29,132 bases of DNA from Chara braunii (lineage: Eukaryota; Streptophyta; Charophyceae; Charales; Characeae). Of the stretch, positions 17,826 to 27,560 are shown piece by piece. The notes beneath the pieces were generated by a model. It ran no database searches. It was not told the DNA's origin and worked only from the letters and a program-made list of their open reading frames with translations. Position 1 is the first letter of the stretch, and each line of letters starts with the position of its first letter. Position numbers and translations under genes: made by a program. The stretch lies in NCBI GenBank assembly GCA_003427395.1, contig BFEA01000779.1:1-29132 (forward strand), read 5' to 3'.

Positions 17826-18128
17826 AAAGAAACTTGCCGCCACCACCGAAAAAGTTGGGGCCAGGTGGGGTGGGCCCGCCATTGAAACATGCCATCGACA
17901 GTCTCTGAAGCATTACCAGCCTCAGAAAGGGCCCGGCCGATGTATGGCTGTACCACCAGCTCACACAAGCCTAAGTTGACGAAGCTACCTTCCAAGGCTA
18001 GCGATCCTGCAACTGCGCCTTTTCAAATTGACCTGCCACGCTCATTATTTTTTTATTATTTTTTTTTATTAGCCCAGGCCCGAATAGAAATGCACTTACA
18101 AGTTACCTCGTATACCGGTAAGAGCACC

Positions 18129-18221
18129 TTTTTTTTTTTTTTTTTTTTTTTTTGGGACAATTTGCTCTAATCTATTCGTGGGGAGCAGCACGTGCTGGAA
18201 ACCGGGTCCAGCGTCCAACAT
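18129..18221 (-). mobile_element. SINE-like 3' unit with long A tail
   Basis: T25 on the plus strand (18129-18153) precedes a 44-base block (18178-18221) that matches 2365-2409. On the minus strand this reads as body then poly(A). No A or B box is seen in the remaining sequence, so only the 3' end may be preserved. Confidence 0.45.
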
Positions 18222-18455
18222 GAATTATTACACAACATATGAGGTGCCGGGGCCATTAACCGACTTCGGCTAAGAATCTTTTTTTGATGAAGAACTAAAA
18301 AAAATGATTACTATGCTATATCAGCAATTCCAGCTTCCTAAACGTAGAGCAACTCCTAGCTCTCCCTATACCGGGACATTACTACTCAAGGAGAGCACTA
18401 CTTCAGTTCGTGCGAACTGGTGGTTTAAATAAGGTGGCATTCCCTGAATTCTAGC

Positions 18456-18729
18456 ACTACCATCCTCCCCCGAGCAGAAATGCACCCTTGTCATGAACGT
18501 AAACAAGCTTCCAGTCCGGTGCAGTGACTACAGTCGTGATTAGGGTGCTGTGTTCGGGGAAGATGGTAGGATGCCTGACCTCCTGGGAAATCCAGGTCAT
18601 GCACTCACAGGGTCTGCCCATTGAATCTGTCAGATCCAAACACAGTCGTCATGCTGGAGCACTCCAAATGTCATCAATGTGTCGTTGGACAGATGCAGTA
18701 TTACCTTCGTCCTCCGAACATAGCACCCC
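18456..18729. repeat. diverged hairpin-family copies
   Basis: Arms at 18456-18487 and 18543-18569 are imperfect reverse complements (ACTACCATC, then CCCCGA, then GCACCC). A third copy, in left-arm orientation, lies at 18700-18729 (CCTTCGTCCTCCGAACATAG). Both left-orientation copies are followed by TCATGAA(C/T)GTA. They resemble the arm at 17363. No gene is seen in 18222-18780. Confidence 0.6.
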
Positions 18730-18779
18730 ATCATGAATGTATACAACACCCTTTTTTTTTTTTTTTTTAAACAAAGACC

Positions 18780-18957
18780 CACGGGTGTTAGTGCTGCTGG
18801 TAAGAGCAGACACCACTACCACCTTGAGGGCGGCTCCATCTATTGGTGGGGACCCGACTCGGATCCAAACACCATCATCATCCTACGGCTTAGTATCCAG
18901 GAGCAAAAGGTAGGCTTCTAGTTTGTAGCCTTGAAAAAAAAAAAAAAAAAAAAAAAA
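18780..18957 (+). mobile_element. SINE with pol III A and B boxes and poly(A) tail
   Basis: Head near 18787 reads TTAGTGCTGCTGGTAAGAGC, a good tRNA-type A box. GACTCGGATCC near 18852 matches 8 of 11 positions of the B box. The unit ends in an uninterrupted A run at 18933-18957. This is the layout of a tRNA-derived SINE mobilised by a LINE. It is preceded by another T run (18750-18768). I did not find a target-site duplication. A box to B box distance (about 65) is longer than in many tRNA genes. Confidence 0.6.
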
Positions 18958-19083
18958 TCTCTAGGCACCCAACAGTGGAACATGGTGCCCAGGTCACACC
19001 CTTCAGAGGAAACAGTGAACTATTGGCCCTGGGTCTACCACTGCTGAATCAGCCTGTGGACAATTTCATCTTCTGTTCCCTTC

Positions 19084-19183
19084 CTCTCTTTTGTGTTTGT
19101 TTGTTTTGTCTTTTATTGTTTACCCACACACTACCTCTCTTTAAATTGTGTTTGTTTGTTTTGTCTTTTATTGTTTTCCCAGC
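19084..19183 (+). repeat. 55-bp tandem duplication
   Basis: TTGTGTTTGTTTGTTTTGTC followed by TTTTATTGTTT occurs at 19091 and 19146, exactly 55 bases apart, with CTCTCTTT before each. It lies immediately left of the MITE at 19204. Confidence 0.85.
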
Positions 19184-19203
19184 GTTGCTGGCATAAAACA
19201 TAA

Positions 19204-19608
19204 GGGCCTCGCCACACCAATGTCGAAACATCACGAAATTCGACATATGTCAGGAAATTCTGGACATTCCCTCTTTCGACAGAAAACCCCTCTTCGCCAC
19301 ACAGCATGTCCAAGTGCAGAACTCACAAGTCCTGTGCACGAAAAGAGACAAACTGGGGTGAAGATAGGACAAGCGTTGGTGGTGCGTTCTCTTTTTCGAC
19401 ATTCGGGCAAGAATTCGAAATCCCATCCGAGGAGGAGTGTTGAAAATGTGCAAGTTGCAGGCTGGGAAACGAGCCCTTCTCGAGAGGAGGTGTCGAAACC
19501 CGTTCCCTGACAGCTCCTGAATTTTTTTTGCATCTCGGATTTCGACATTCTGTGTGGCGAGCAGAAAATGTCGATAATGCAGTTTTCGACATTGGTGTGG
19601 CGACGCCC
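19204..19608. mobile_element. PIF/Harbinger (Tourist)-like MITE, 405 bp
   Basis: Terminal inverted repeats of 25 bases (19204-19228, starting GGGCCTCGCC, and 19584-19608, ending GGCGACGCCC) differ at one position. They are flanked by identical TAA trinucleotides (19201-19203 and 19609-19611). A 3-bp T-x-A target duplication with ends starting GGGC is the hallmark of the PIF/Harbinger superfamily. Several TTTCGACATT/AATGTCGA subterminal motifs repeat inside. There is no transposase. It would need one supplied in trans. Confidence 0.8.
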
Positions 19609-19611
19609 TAA

Positions 19612-21430
19612 ATCTTGGGTTTATGAAAATGTGCGACCCGTGACAGGCTTGTGGCCTCAATGTTCTCAAATATCAATACAAGCCTTGGGCACTGGGCCCT
19701 TAAAAAAAAAATAAAGTGGTCCGGCACTTTTTTTTTTCCGCATTTTGGCTGGCGCCGCTGGCCAGGAGGTCCCTGGAAGACCGAGTCCCCGAAGAATGCG
19801 GTGGTAGAGATTCTTTGATGCAAAAGTTTCTTTTCTAGGCCTGCACATTATTGTGATTTATCGGATTCTTTCCGTGGCCGGGTGTTGAACTTATGATCTG
19901 ATTCCTAACAGTTACGTGTGTGTACACTGTACGCCCTTCAACGACATGGACCAGGTACCTTGAATTCTTTCGTTGACCCGTTGAGCATCGCCAGGAGATA
20001 TATAGAGAGAGGTGGTAGGATGGGCGTCTCGTGAGTGTGAAAAAAAGTAAAAGCAACAACAACAACAACAGCAACAACAGCAACAACAGAAGTGGAACAA
20101 GAAAGGCTGCATGCAATCTCATGCAGCAGGTTTCTGACAGTCTGACAGCGATCACGAAGGAACAGATGAGGTGACTGACGATCTGGCCCAATGGGAATGT
20201 GTTGACATCACAAAAAAGGGAGACGGAAATTTCAAAAAGATCAGGGAAGCCACAGAGGATGTGCATCTTCACACCAACCTGGCCAACACCTGACATGTCA
20301 GAAAGCTTTGAACATGAAAAAGACAGCAGGCACTCATGCCCCAGCACACACAGTCAGATGGTGGGAGATTTTCTTGCCTAGGAGGCTGGATATAGGGGCC
20401 CCACACCCGGCTAGTGCGGCAGGCCGCCCTGTGACTATGGTCATTGAAGGAGAGACCACCTGGTCGAAAAGATGGTCGGGTTCGTGCTAAGTTAGCACAA
20501 ACACCTCTCCTGTGGGGCCCTAAGTCCTCAAACCTGGCCGACAAAACCGTAATAGAGAAATATTTGCTAAAATCATAAAGTGCCTCTATGGTTTTCATGG
20601 CCCCCACCTCACCCACCCCCAATCCTAGTTCTCCAATCCCCTCCCTTCAAATTCAGCACCACATGCAGAAATCAGAAATTTAAACCCGCACCTGTTCACC
20701 CTTTCTCCTTTAGGGCCTCGCCCCTTTACTCACCACATGCACAACCGACAAAAAATATGGCGGTGTATCTTCCCATGTTGCAGCGGAAGATTCATTCTCA
20801 TTCTGCACATTTGGTGAGTCATGGACTGAGGCCCTTTAGTTCTTAGCCCAAAACATTAAACCCCACCCCTTCATTCCATTCCATGATATCTTGTCAGGAG
20901 CTTTCTCTTTTCAAAAACTTGCGAAAAGAAAAGCAGAGAAACCTAAGCTTCTTTGTTCTTGTTCTTTTCTTTTTTTTTTCTTTTTTTTTTCTGTTTTTTC
21001 ATTCTCTTTTTTCTCAGCTTTGTTCTTTTCTTTCCCACCTGTCAGAACCTAAAAAAAATAATAGAAAATGTCAAAATGACTAAGATGAAAAGAAAAACAA
21101 AAAAAGGAAAAGGAGGCATTTGTAGCTGGGTGCAAGTCTAGCCAGACTGATTGGGGGGTAGGGAAGGCAAGGTGGAGGTGCAGGGAGGGGTGTTGCATGG
21201 CCCAGCAATTTTGCCCAGATTCTTTCGTCCCAGCACTTGATCTTCACAGTCTGAGGGTGGAAATGAATAATCCATGTAAGTGGGACCGCAATCCTGGGCC
21301 CATTTTCCAGCAGTTGACATTTCCCACCCATAAGATTGGGGTTTTCTTTTCGTGTTTACGTTAAAAAAGAACGACCTTGACGCTCAGGTACTCCGTATAA
21401 AGGACTTTCTTCCGCATGGTACACAGGTCC
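19612..21430. other. long stretch without a supported gene
   Basis: I see only homopolymer runs (A/T near 19700-19740, T-rich 20950-21020), a CAA/CAG array at 20054-20089 and short chance frames. The minus-strand Cys/Leu-rich frames at 19835-20347 are products of the CAA/CAG array. Confidence 0.5.
20054..20089 (+). repeat. CAA/CAG trinucleotide array
   Basis: Twelve triplets of CAA interrupted by single CAG units. Confidence 0.85.
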
Positions 21431-21449
21431 TAGATGAAACCAACAGCCC

Positions 21450-21500
21450 TAGCTCAGTTGGTACACCCATGAACAGTTGAAATACAGATGGACTGAGATG
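21450..21500 (+). other. tRNA A-box-like remnant
   Basis: TAGCTCAGTTGGTA at 21450-21463 is an excellent A box. The following bases lack an anticodon stem and a B box, so it is not a tRNA gene. It may be the head of a decayed SINE. Confidence 0.3.
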
Positions 21501-21528
21501 AGTAAGACAAGTCTCCCACATCCAAGAT

Positions 21529-21783
21529 ATGCTGGATATTTTGTGGGAACTGGAGGAGGGGCCGGATCCCCAGTTCGAAGCATATATCGATTGGAGACCG
21601 GTGGATGAAAAAATGGGAGTCTGCCAGGCTTTATTTCGGGAGGGGCATGATCTGCCTTATGGTATGGAGGATTGGTTGGACGAGGATGACGCAGTGGTGG
21701 ATGGGGGGCTACCGCTTGGTCATCCTGCCGACGGGCTGGGAGACGCTACGCTAGTTTTGGGTTATCAGCCAGGGATGCCATAA
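21529..21783 (+). CDS. small acidic ORF, unknown
   Basis: 84 codons from an ATG at 21529 to TAA. The product is acidic with a plausible protein composition (LWELEEGPDPQFEAYIDW, MEDWLDEDDAVVDGG). No domain recognised. The next frame (open across 21783-22325) overlaps its end, so both could be parts of one gene split by a frameshift near 21780, or an exon. Host or mobile origin cannot be decided. Confidence 0.3.
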   Translation: MLDILWELEEGPDPQFEAYIDWRPVDEKMGVCQALFREGHDLPYGMEDWLDEDDAVVDGGLPLGHPADGLGDATLVLGYQPGMP

Positions 21784-22093
21784 CTTCACCGACCAACACA
21801 TCACAGCGCACTTCGGCGGAGGAGACTACCGCGGCGGTGGTGACAAGTGCAAAACCGATCGTGGCATCATCGTCGACATCATCTGCGACTACACCGGTGT
21901 GGGCAGGAGGGGTGATAACAGCAACAGCAGTGGTGACAACCATCGTAATAACAACAATGTCAACAGCAATCGCAACAACAGCGATAGGATCAACCACAAC
22001 TATGGCAGCGACACCATCACCAACAACAGCGGCAACACCAACGGTGGTGACGGAGTTGGCAGTGGCGAAGATGACAACATCAACAGTGGCGGC

Positions 22094-22159
<66 letters not shown>

Positions 22160-22248
22160 CGATCAGAACATCGCCACCAACGGTGACAAGGAGGTGGGCA
22201 GTGAAGACGATGATGATAACAGTGGCGAGGGCAGCAACAACAACAATG

Positions 22249-22294
<46 letters not shown>

Positions 22295-22325
22295 AGATGA
22301 CGTCAACCGGGTGGGAGTGGGATAG
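21783..22325 (+). repeat. Thr/Asn-rich frame created by AAC microsatellites
   Basis: A frame open from about 21783 to the TAG ending at 22325 encodes Ala/Val/Thr-rich sequence, then a run of Thr (AC-A triplets), then SEDDDDNSGEGS and a long Asn run. It is dominated by two pure AAC/CAA microsatellites (22094-22158 and 22249-22294). A different plus frame over 21899-22186 gives mainly Asn. It could be a real low-complexity protein tail continuing the 21529 ORF, but repeat composition alone explains the open frame. Confidence 0.4.
22094..22158 (+). repeat. (AAC)n microsatellite, about 21 units
   Basis: Uninterrupted AAC triplets. A second pure array lies at 22249-22294. Confidence 0.95.
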
Positions 22326-22404
22326 ATGATGTCCTCTTTATCGATTAGAGTTGACCTTCGACGCGCCAGCTTCCGGACCTGCGCCATCTTCCAATCCCTC
22401 CCCC

Positions 22405-23007
22405 CCCTCCTCTCTTTTTCGAATTTTGGTGTTCTTGCAAACAGGACGACAGGGCCTCTTTTTGCATTTCCAGGAATTAATGTACATTGTTCGTAATCAG
22501 GGAGGCCCGTCCTTCTCAGGACCTTCGTCATTTTTGGGTCGGTTTTTGGGAATTTCATCTTTTGCAATTCGGGAAATGCATGGGAATTACGCGGGCCTTA
22601 GCGAGCGCGCTAGGAATTTGGGTCGACAGTTAAGAATCCCGGAATGAGTGGAACCTAACGTGTCCTTTCTTGTGCATGAATGTTCTCAACTTCGTCTTAG
22701 AAAACTCCAGGAATTTTCGTAGGAATCTGAATAGGTATAGAACTTTTTCCCGCGCTCGTTCTACGTGCAGATATGGTACTTGTCAATTTTGAATTAGCTG
22801 TAACTATTTCGGTGCCCTTTTTGCCTTTGCGTCGGCGCCATGCATGCGAACCTCCCCTCCCCGCTTCCCTCGCTACCTTCGACACTCTCTTCTTCTTGCT
22901 CACGCTCCTTCTTTCTCTGTAACCATTTTCCATCTCTCCTTCGCCTCGCGCGCCTTTTCTCTTTCTTGATCGTCTGAATCTTGGTTCCGTTTTGCACTAT
23001 TCCTCGC
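22405..23007 (+). repeat. left arm of a ~600-bp inverted repeat
   Basis: Matches 28543-29132 in reverse complement over its whole length with scattered differences (for example GAATTTTGGTGTTCTTGCAA, ATGTACATTGTTCG, GCATGCGAACCTCCCCTCCC, GATCGTCTGAATC). Confidence 0.9.
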
Positions 23008-23250
23008 GCTCTTCTTCTTCCCGCTCTAATCCTCACACCGAAATACTCTGTCGACTCCCTCTTTCTTCCCTCTAGCCAAGGAGACACGTTGTGTAAGAAG
23101 GAAATTCCTAATACACGACGATTCTGATTGTCCACAACTGGGCGCTGAAGGATTGACATGGCTTTCGACGGCCGATTATCCCCGAACTTCCCCCTATCCC
23201 TCCCTACCTCAGTCCTAACCCTTCCTAGCGTCTATCTTCTTTTCCGCAGC

Positions 23251-23257
23251 TATAAAT
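23251..23257 (+). promoter_or_regulatory. TATA box of the plus-strand LTR
   Basis: CTATAAATTCCGCAAGCGC, nearly the same as the minus-strand LTR promoter at 8347. It lies about 1.4 kb before the primer-binding site. Confidence 0.5.
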
Positions 23258-23882
23258 TCCGCAAGCGCTCCCAAAATTCTCTCTCTCAACTCATCTGCCA
23301 ACTTCCAGGAAGCCGTGGCTAGTAGAGGGTGTGTGAAAAGGGCGAGTTGAAGAATCCTGACGGGCTGACTTTAGTCTTGTCGGCTGTGCGCTGGATCGTC
23401 CGCTGGATTGTGGGATCCGGGCCAGACTGTGCAGAGACTAAGTAGGCGGACTGACGATCGCTACGGTGGACTAGCACGTGACGGTCGGGATCATCAGTGC
23501 TTATGAGAGGTTCGAATCGAGAGTTGAGTGAATGCATGGCCTGGGGCCATCGTGGAATCTTATGGTGGAAGCGCTTCTCTTTTTTTGTCCTTCGAGTGTG
23601 AGTTCTGATCACTCGGCTGCTAAGCTGGAATTTCCCTTGACAAGATCGCCGGCCATTCTGTGATTGTTTACTCTTTCCTCCCCTCTGATATGCGTTTATT
23701 CTCCCTCACTCTCTCCTTCTCTTATGTTTGTTATAATGGATGGATTACAATAACTTTGTTTCTCTCACTTTGATGTGTGCATGCAGTGGGTCGTATTAGA
23801 GAGCTTGTTGTAACATGACTGAGATGATGATTGGCTGATCGAATGGATGATCTAGCTACTTAAAGTGTCGAACGGATGATGT

Positions 23883-24254
23883 ATGATTAGGAAGAATTTT
23901 TGCTTTGTTGCCATGTGGACTGACGGCCCCAACCCGACCGGGCGCCAACTTCTCGTACCCCCGCCACGCCCCTTCCTGTACAACAAGGAAAGGATATGTG
24001 TATGTGAGTCGGACGTACGAGAAGAGGTCGCTAAGATCGACGGGCGTTACTACTTTCCTCTCGAAACTCGGTGTTCGGGATTTGTCATTGCAACTTATGT
24101 TATTGTTGATACGCACTTTCCGCCCTATTCATTGTTGTTGCCATTTAACGAGTTGATTGTCGTCCCGTGGATGGCAGTGGAGCCTCATTGGCCTAACACT
24201 CTGTGCAACGATTGTCGCCACTTCGAGCGTTACCGGGCCAAGGGTTTTCACTAA
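23883..24254 (+). CDS. conserved LTR-internal ORF, copy 2 (unknown protein)
   Basis: An open frame of 123 codons from an ATG at 23883 to TAA. It contains RYYFPLETRC and then VIVDTHFPPYSLLLPFNELI with VVPW, PHWPNTLC and CR. The stretch 24099-24221 is the counterpart of 7088-7210 (minus): the peptide pattern is conserved while most codons differ at the third base or switch between Leu codon families. A C-x2-C pair ends the shared part. The frame sits about 450-600 bases before the primer-binding site. No family recognised; the N-terminal ~60 residues are not shared with copy 1. Confidence 0.5.
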   Translation: MIRKNFCFVAMWTDGPNPTGRQLLVPPPRPFLYNKERICVCESDVREEVAKIDGRYYFPLETRCSGFVIATYVIVDTHFPPYSLLLPFNELIVVPWMAVEPHWPNTLCNDCRHFERYRAKGFH

Positions 24255-24672
24255 GCACACGTGGCGAGGACGAGCACAAGGAGAGGGCTGCTCGATTGAA
24301 ACCCTCCACGTCGGATTCAGAGTCGTGTACCGAGCGCCGATGAGACCTCTTCCGTAAACGGGATACCACGTGTGTACCCACCCCCTTCCACGAGAAACAA
24401 AGAACGACGACTTTCTTGGGAGTTCCGCAATACTTTTTGGATTGAATTTCTCATAGGCGTGAGTCCTGCACACCCCTTTTTCTCCCTTAAACCCATGCGA
24501 CGACGGACCTCCTTCTTAGTAAGGTCGGACCAACACGGGGGATTTTAGTTATGTCTGTGTCCCCACACTCAATTTTTCCAAAAATCCTTGGCACACCCCA
24601 TCTTCGATGTCTTCTCGGGGCCCTTCCGCGAACCAAAACACTCCGATCGGGAAGCAGCGCAGAGCGTGAGGT

Positions 24673-24686
24673 TGGTATCGGAGCCA
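24673..24686 (+). other. primer-binding site (initiator tRNA-Met type)
   Basis: TGGTATCGGAGCCA, one base from the common plant retroelement PBS TGGTATCAGAGCCA. It pairs with the 3' end of initiator tRNA-Met to prime minus-strand DNA. It lies at the 3' edge of the LTR and 117 bases before the gag ATG. Confidence 0.75.
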
Positions 24687-24802
24687 ACACGTGTCGGTTC
24701 TGACATTAGTAAGACGAGTTGGCGAGAGGAACATCAGCTAACCGATGTAGTCGTCTGAGTCCTCTCGTCACTCGACAAAGGTCTGCGGAAACCCGACCAG
24801 AG

Positions 24803-26230
24803 ATGCCCATGGCCGACGCTAATGGAGCGGCTCCTCGGGTGATGGTAAGCATTCACGCCACCTTCCTGTTTTACCCCAACCATACCCATCCCGAGGCATG
24901 GCTCGAAGCCATGCAAGCTCAGGGATATGACGCTGAGGATCTTCCTCGTGTCATCACATTCCTTCTCCGAAACACCGCTCAAGATTGGTTTAGAAGGCAT
25001 AGGTGGGTAGATTGGGATACATTCAAGAGAGCATTCCTAGCAAGGTTCGACGAAGCCAGTGAGGATGCCGCATGGTTTGTGCTAAGAACCCACCGACAGG
25101 AACCTGGAAAACCGTTACCCGACTTTATGGATCGATTTCAAACCGCGTTCGATAAATCATGACGGGAAGAAAACCCTGCTCGAAACTCGTTCATCGATCA
25201 CCTCCGTAATCCAGTACTAAAAGTGAAACTGCAGAAAAAGGTTCCTCCAAAAACAAACCAGCTACCAGTCATCATTGCTAAAGCACTTGAACTCGACTTG
25301 ATGGATACGTGCAAATACAATAGTCTAGGGGATGAAGACATCTCAGGCACGATACAGGATGTGGCCGCCAACCGGTGTTCTTGGCTCAGAGCGGTGGGGC
25401 GATTTTACCCTCGCCCAAATCGCGACTACCAGGACGGACCCTCCCCGGATCCCTTTCCTCATCTTCTGTCCTCTGCTCCACCCCATCCTCCCAAGATGAC
25501 AACTGTAAATACCGTCATGCCTCAGGTTGTTGCGCCCGTACCTATCACTAATCTGCATCTAGCCCAGATGATTTATACCGCCACGAGTAAACAATGTGAG
25601 TGGATGAACAATCTGATTCAAATGCAGACTTCAAAGATAGATCGAGTGGAACAAATCATGACAGAACTAATAAAGGCTAACTCGAGTTCTTCGCATCCCA
25701 CTCCTCCTTCGTATCCCCTTCTGGCTGCTCCTCCCGCCCCCGGCCAAGCCCCTCCCACTTTGCATCATGTAGCCAATCCAGTAGGAAGGGTTGAATGCTA
25801 CAATTGTAAGCAACCCAGACACTTTGCACGAGACTGCCCCCTGCCAAGGCATAACCAACCCCCACCAACAGTCGCGCCTGTCGCCTTGAACCAAAGTCGG
25901 GTAGTCGCACTGTTAGAAACAACAAGAGAGAGGGAGTCCGCCTATTTCTCTACAGAACCATCTTCCTCGACTGAACCCATCGTGTCCACTTTGGGATCAT
26001 CTTCCAAAGCGGCCGATGTTGTTGATCCGACAGAGTACCTCCAATTAGCAGGACTAATCGGAGCGATCCGACCTAGCAAAGACGAGCTCGAATGGGTTGA
26101 ACGAGGATCAGAACCCCGGTCCTCAGTTTCGAACAGGAGAGATCGACGTTCTTCAGACGCTCAAACACTTGGGTATCCGAGTTCTTGTCCCGGCCGGCCA
26201 TTTACTAACCATATCGGAGGCAGCGAATGA
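24803..26230 (+). pseudogene. Ty3-like gag with zinc knuckle, one internal stop
   Basis: The frame begins with ATG at 24803 (codons upstream to 24719 are open but lack an ATG) and ends at TGA 26228-26230, about 475 codons. It is interrupted once by TGA at 25160-25162, after which the same frame continues. The N-terminal part matches the retrotransposon gag domain (AQDWFRRHRWVDWDTFKRAF, then LPDFMDRFQTAF). A Pro-rich stretch leads to a CCHC zinc knuckle, CYNCKQPRHFARDC (about residues 332-345), that packages element RNA. From about 26095 the better coding frame is +1, so the last ~45 codons here are probably not the original protein. Confidence 0.85.
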
Positions 26231-26831
26231 CAAACTCCTTCAGCAGTGCCAGAAAAACCAGAAACGATTCACATACCAACGTGTTCAAAGGATGCTGAAG
26301 AAAAAAAAGAAGGACGATGAAGCAAAAGTAGACTTTCCTCCATCGGAACCGATACCCACCGTAAACATGTCCGACGCGCCTGAAACTGCTCGGGTCGCTA
26401 CCATTTCGTACGCAGAGAAGAATCACTTTGTCCGTGTTCGATCTGTTCTCTGAAAGAGTGCAGAATGTGATTGTGAGGTGTGGGGTAAACCGTTCAATGC
26501 TCTCGTTCTTCCTGGATCGTCGGTTGTGGCAATATTTTTGGAAACCATTCGAAAAACTAGGCGATTGAATTCGATCGTTCCCTTGCCCGGGAAGGACAAC
26601 TACATCTTTGCCCATGAAGAAACCATGAATATAGTCGGAATCATCGAAAATGTACCTGTCAAAGTAGGACGAGTACATGTCATGGTTAACGCATTGGTCA
26701 TCGATGTGCAGTCATACGCGGTACTGTTGGGATTACCTTGGGCGATGGTTGTGGGTGAGCGGATATATTTCGATTCCAAACAGCTTATGCTTACACACAT
26801 AGGAGGAAAGCCTCAGACTATTCCGCTATGA
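26097..26831 (+). pseudogene. Ty3-like protease region of pol
   Basis: Frame 3, broken by TGA at 26451-26453 and ending at TGA 26829-26831. It starts NEDQNPGPQFRTGEIDVLQT, then a Lys-rich stretch. After the first stop it gives NALVLPGSSVVAIF and, later, DVQSYAVLLGLPWAMVV. Position and pattern fit a retropepsin-like domain: ALV-x-x-G-S-S for the active-site loop and LLGLPW for the closing strand. The expected catalytic Asp of D-T/S/P-G is Leu here, so the enzyme would be inactive. Retropepsins cut the gag-pol polyprotein in the virus-like particle. It overlaps gag by 134 bases in a different frame; whether by programmed frameshift or by mutation cannot be told. Confidence 0.65.
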
Positions 26832-27560
26832 GTTTCCACTCGATCACCAAGAAAGAATCCCAGTCTCATCCGAATAGGGATCATGATCCAAGTCTTGAGT
26901 CTAGAAGATTCGTCCGGAAGCGGTGACGAGGACCGACACCTTGCTGATGATGTCGGGTATGATGAACAAGACTATGATGAGCTGTTAAAGTACATGTCTA
27001 CCGAGAAAGAATGGAGTCGGTTGGTCAAGCTGTTCGATCACTAGGCTAAAGAAGAATTCTGGATGATCCCGACTATCGCGCGGACATTAGATCTAAACAC
27101 AGAGAGCAGCGAGTTTAACCCTGCTCCGGTTGTATCCCTTCTTACGCCAACAGAAACACTGATTTCAGCGACGTCCTTCCTGGGAGAACCTATCTTGCAG
27201 ATTGCTGATATGGCTGACCTCTTGGAACCCCCTCGAACATTGTACGAGGCGCGCTTTCATTGCGAGAAAGATATCAACAAATGAATCAGTACCTAGATTT
27301 TTCCGTCTCCCCGCCCAGACCATTGCTCACGCAAGGTGTTGTGATCGCACTAACTAGGCAAGAAGCCGAAGTCCCGATCAATAATGTTCCCAATCTGATG
27401 CAGGAAATGACTGAGATAACTAGGTTGGAAATCGCAGCAAACACCACTGACCCCGAGACCAATGCCAAAACTAAGAAAACCGAAATGATTAGCCCGACCG
27501 AGTCACAAATGCTTGCTATCGTTTTTTTCGGTCCGAACCAATACCTCCATGTTCTCCAGC
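26832..27560 (+). pseudogene. pol linker between protease and RT, frameshifted
   Basis: Frame 3 continues through VLSLEDSSGSGDEDRH, DYDELLKYMSTEKEWSRLV, a TAG at 27042-27044 and ATSFLGEPILQIADMADLLE to a TGA at 27282-27284. Coding character then moves to frame 2 (27260 to about 27530: MNQYLDFSVSPPRPLL, NAKTKKTEMISPTESQ) and returns to frame 3 at the RT. The acidic linker is common in plant Ty3 elements. No catalytic motif. Confidence 0.55.

Larger units (their letters stand above)
22397..24671 (+). mobile_element. long 5' LTR of the plus-strand Ty3-like element
   Basis: The right end is set by the primer-binding site starting at 24673. The left limit is only approximate: the inverted copy at 28543-29132 shows that element sequence reaches at least the C run at 22397. 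Inside are a TATA box (23251-23257), the conserved LTR frame (24099-24221) and, near the end, CCAAAAATCCTTGGCACACC and ACTCCGATC...GAGCGTGAGG, which occur in the same order at the end of the minus-strand LTR (6732-9227). No complete second LTR is present in the same orientation. Confidence 0.5.

Noticed and set aside
17478-17995. Opposed plus and minus frames of about 135 codons
   Set aside because: Both follow the 146-bp repeat and its inversion; no protein motif supports them.
19835-20347. Minus-strand frames with Leu or Cys runs suggestive of a signal or membrane segment
   Set aside because: The runs are produced by the CAA/CAG array at 20054-20089.
21450-21520. Possible tRNA gene
   Set aside because: Good A box, but no cloverleaf, anticodon stem or B box.
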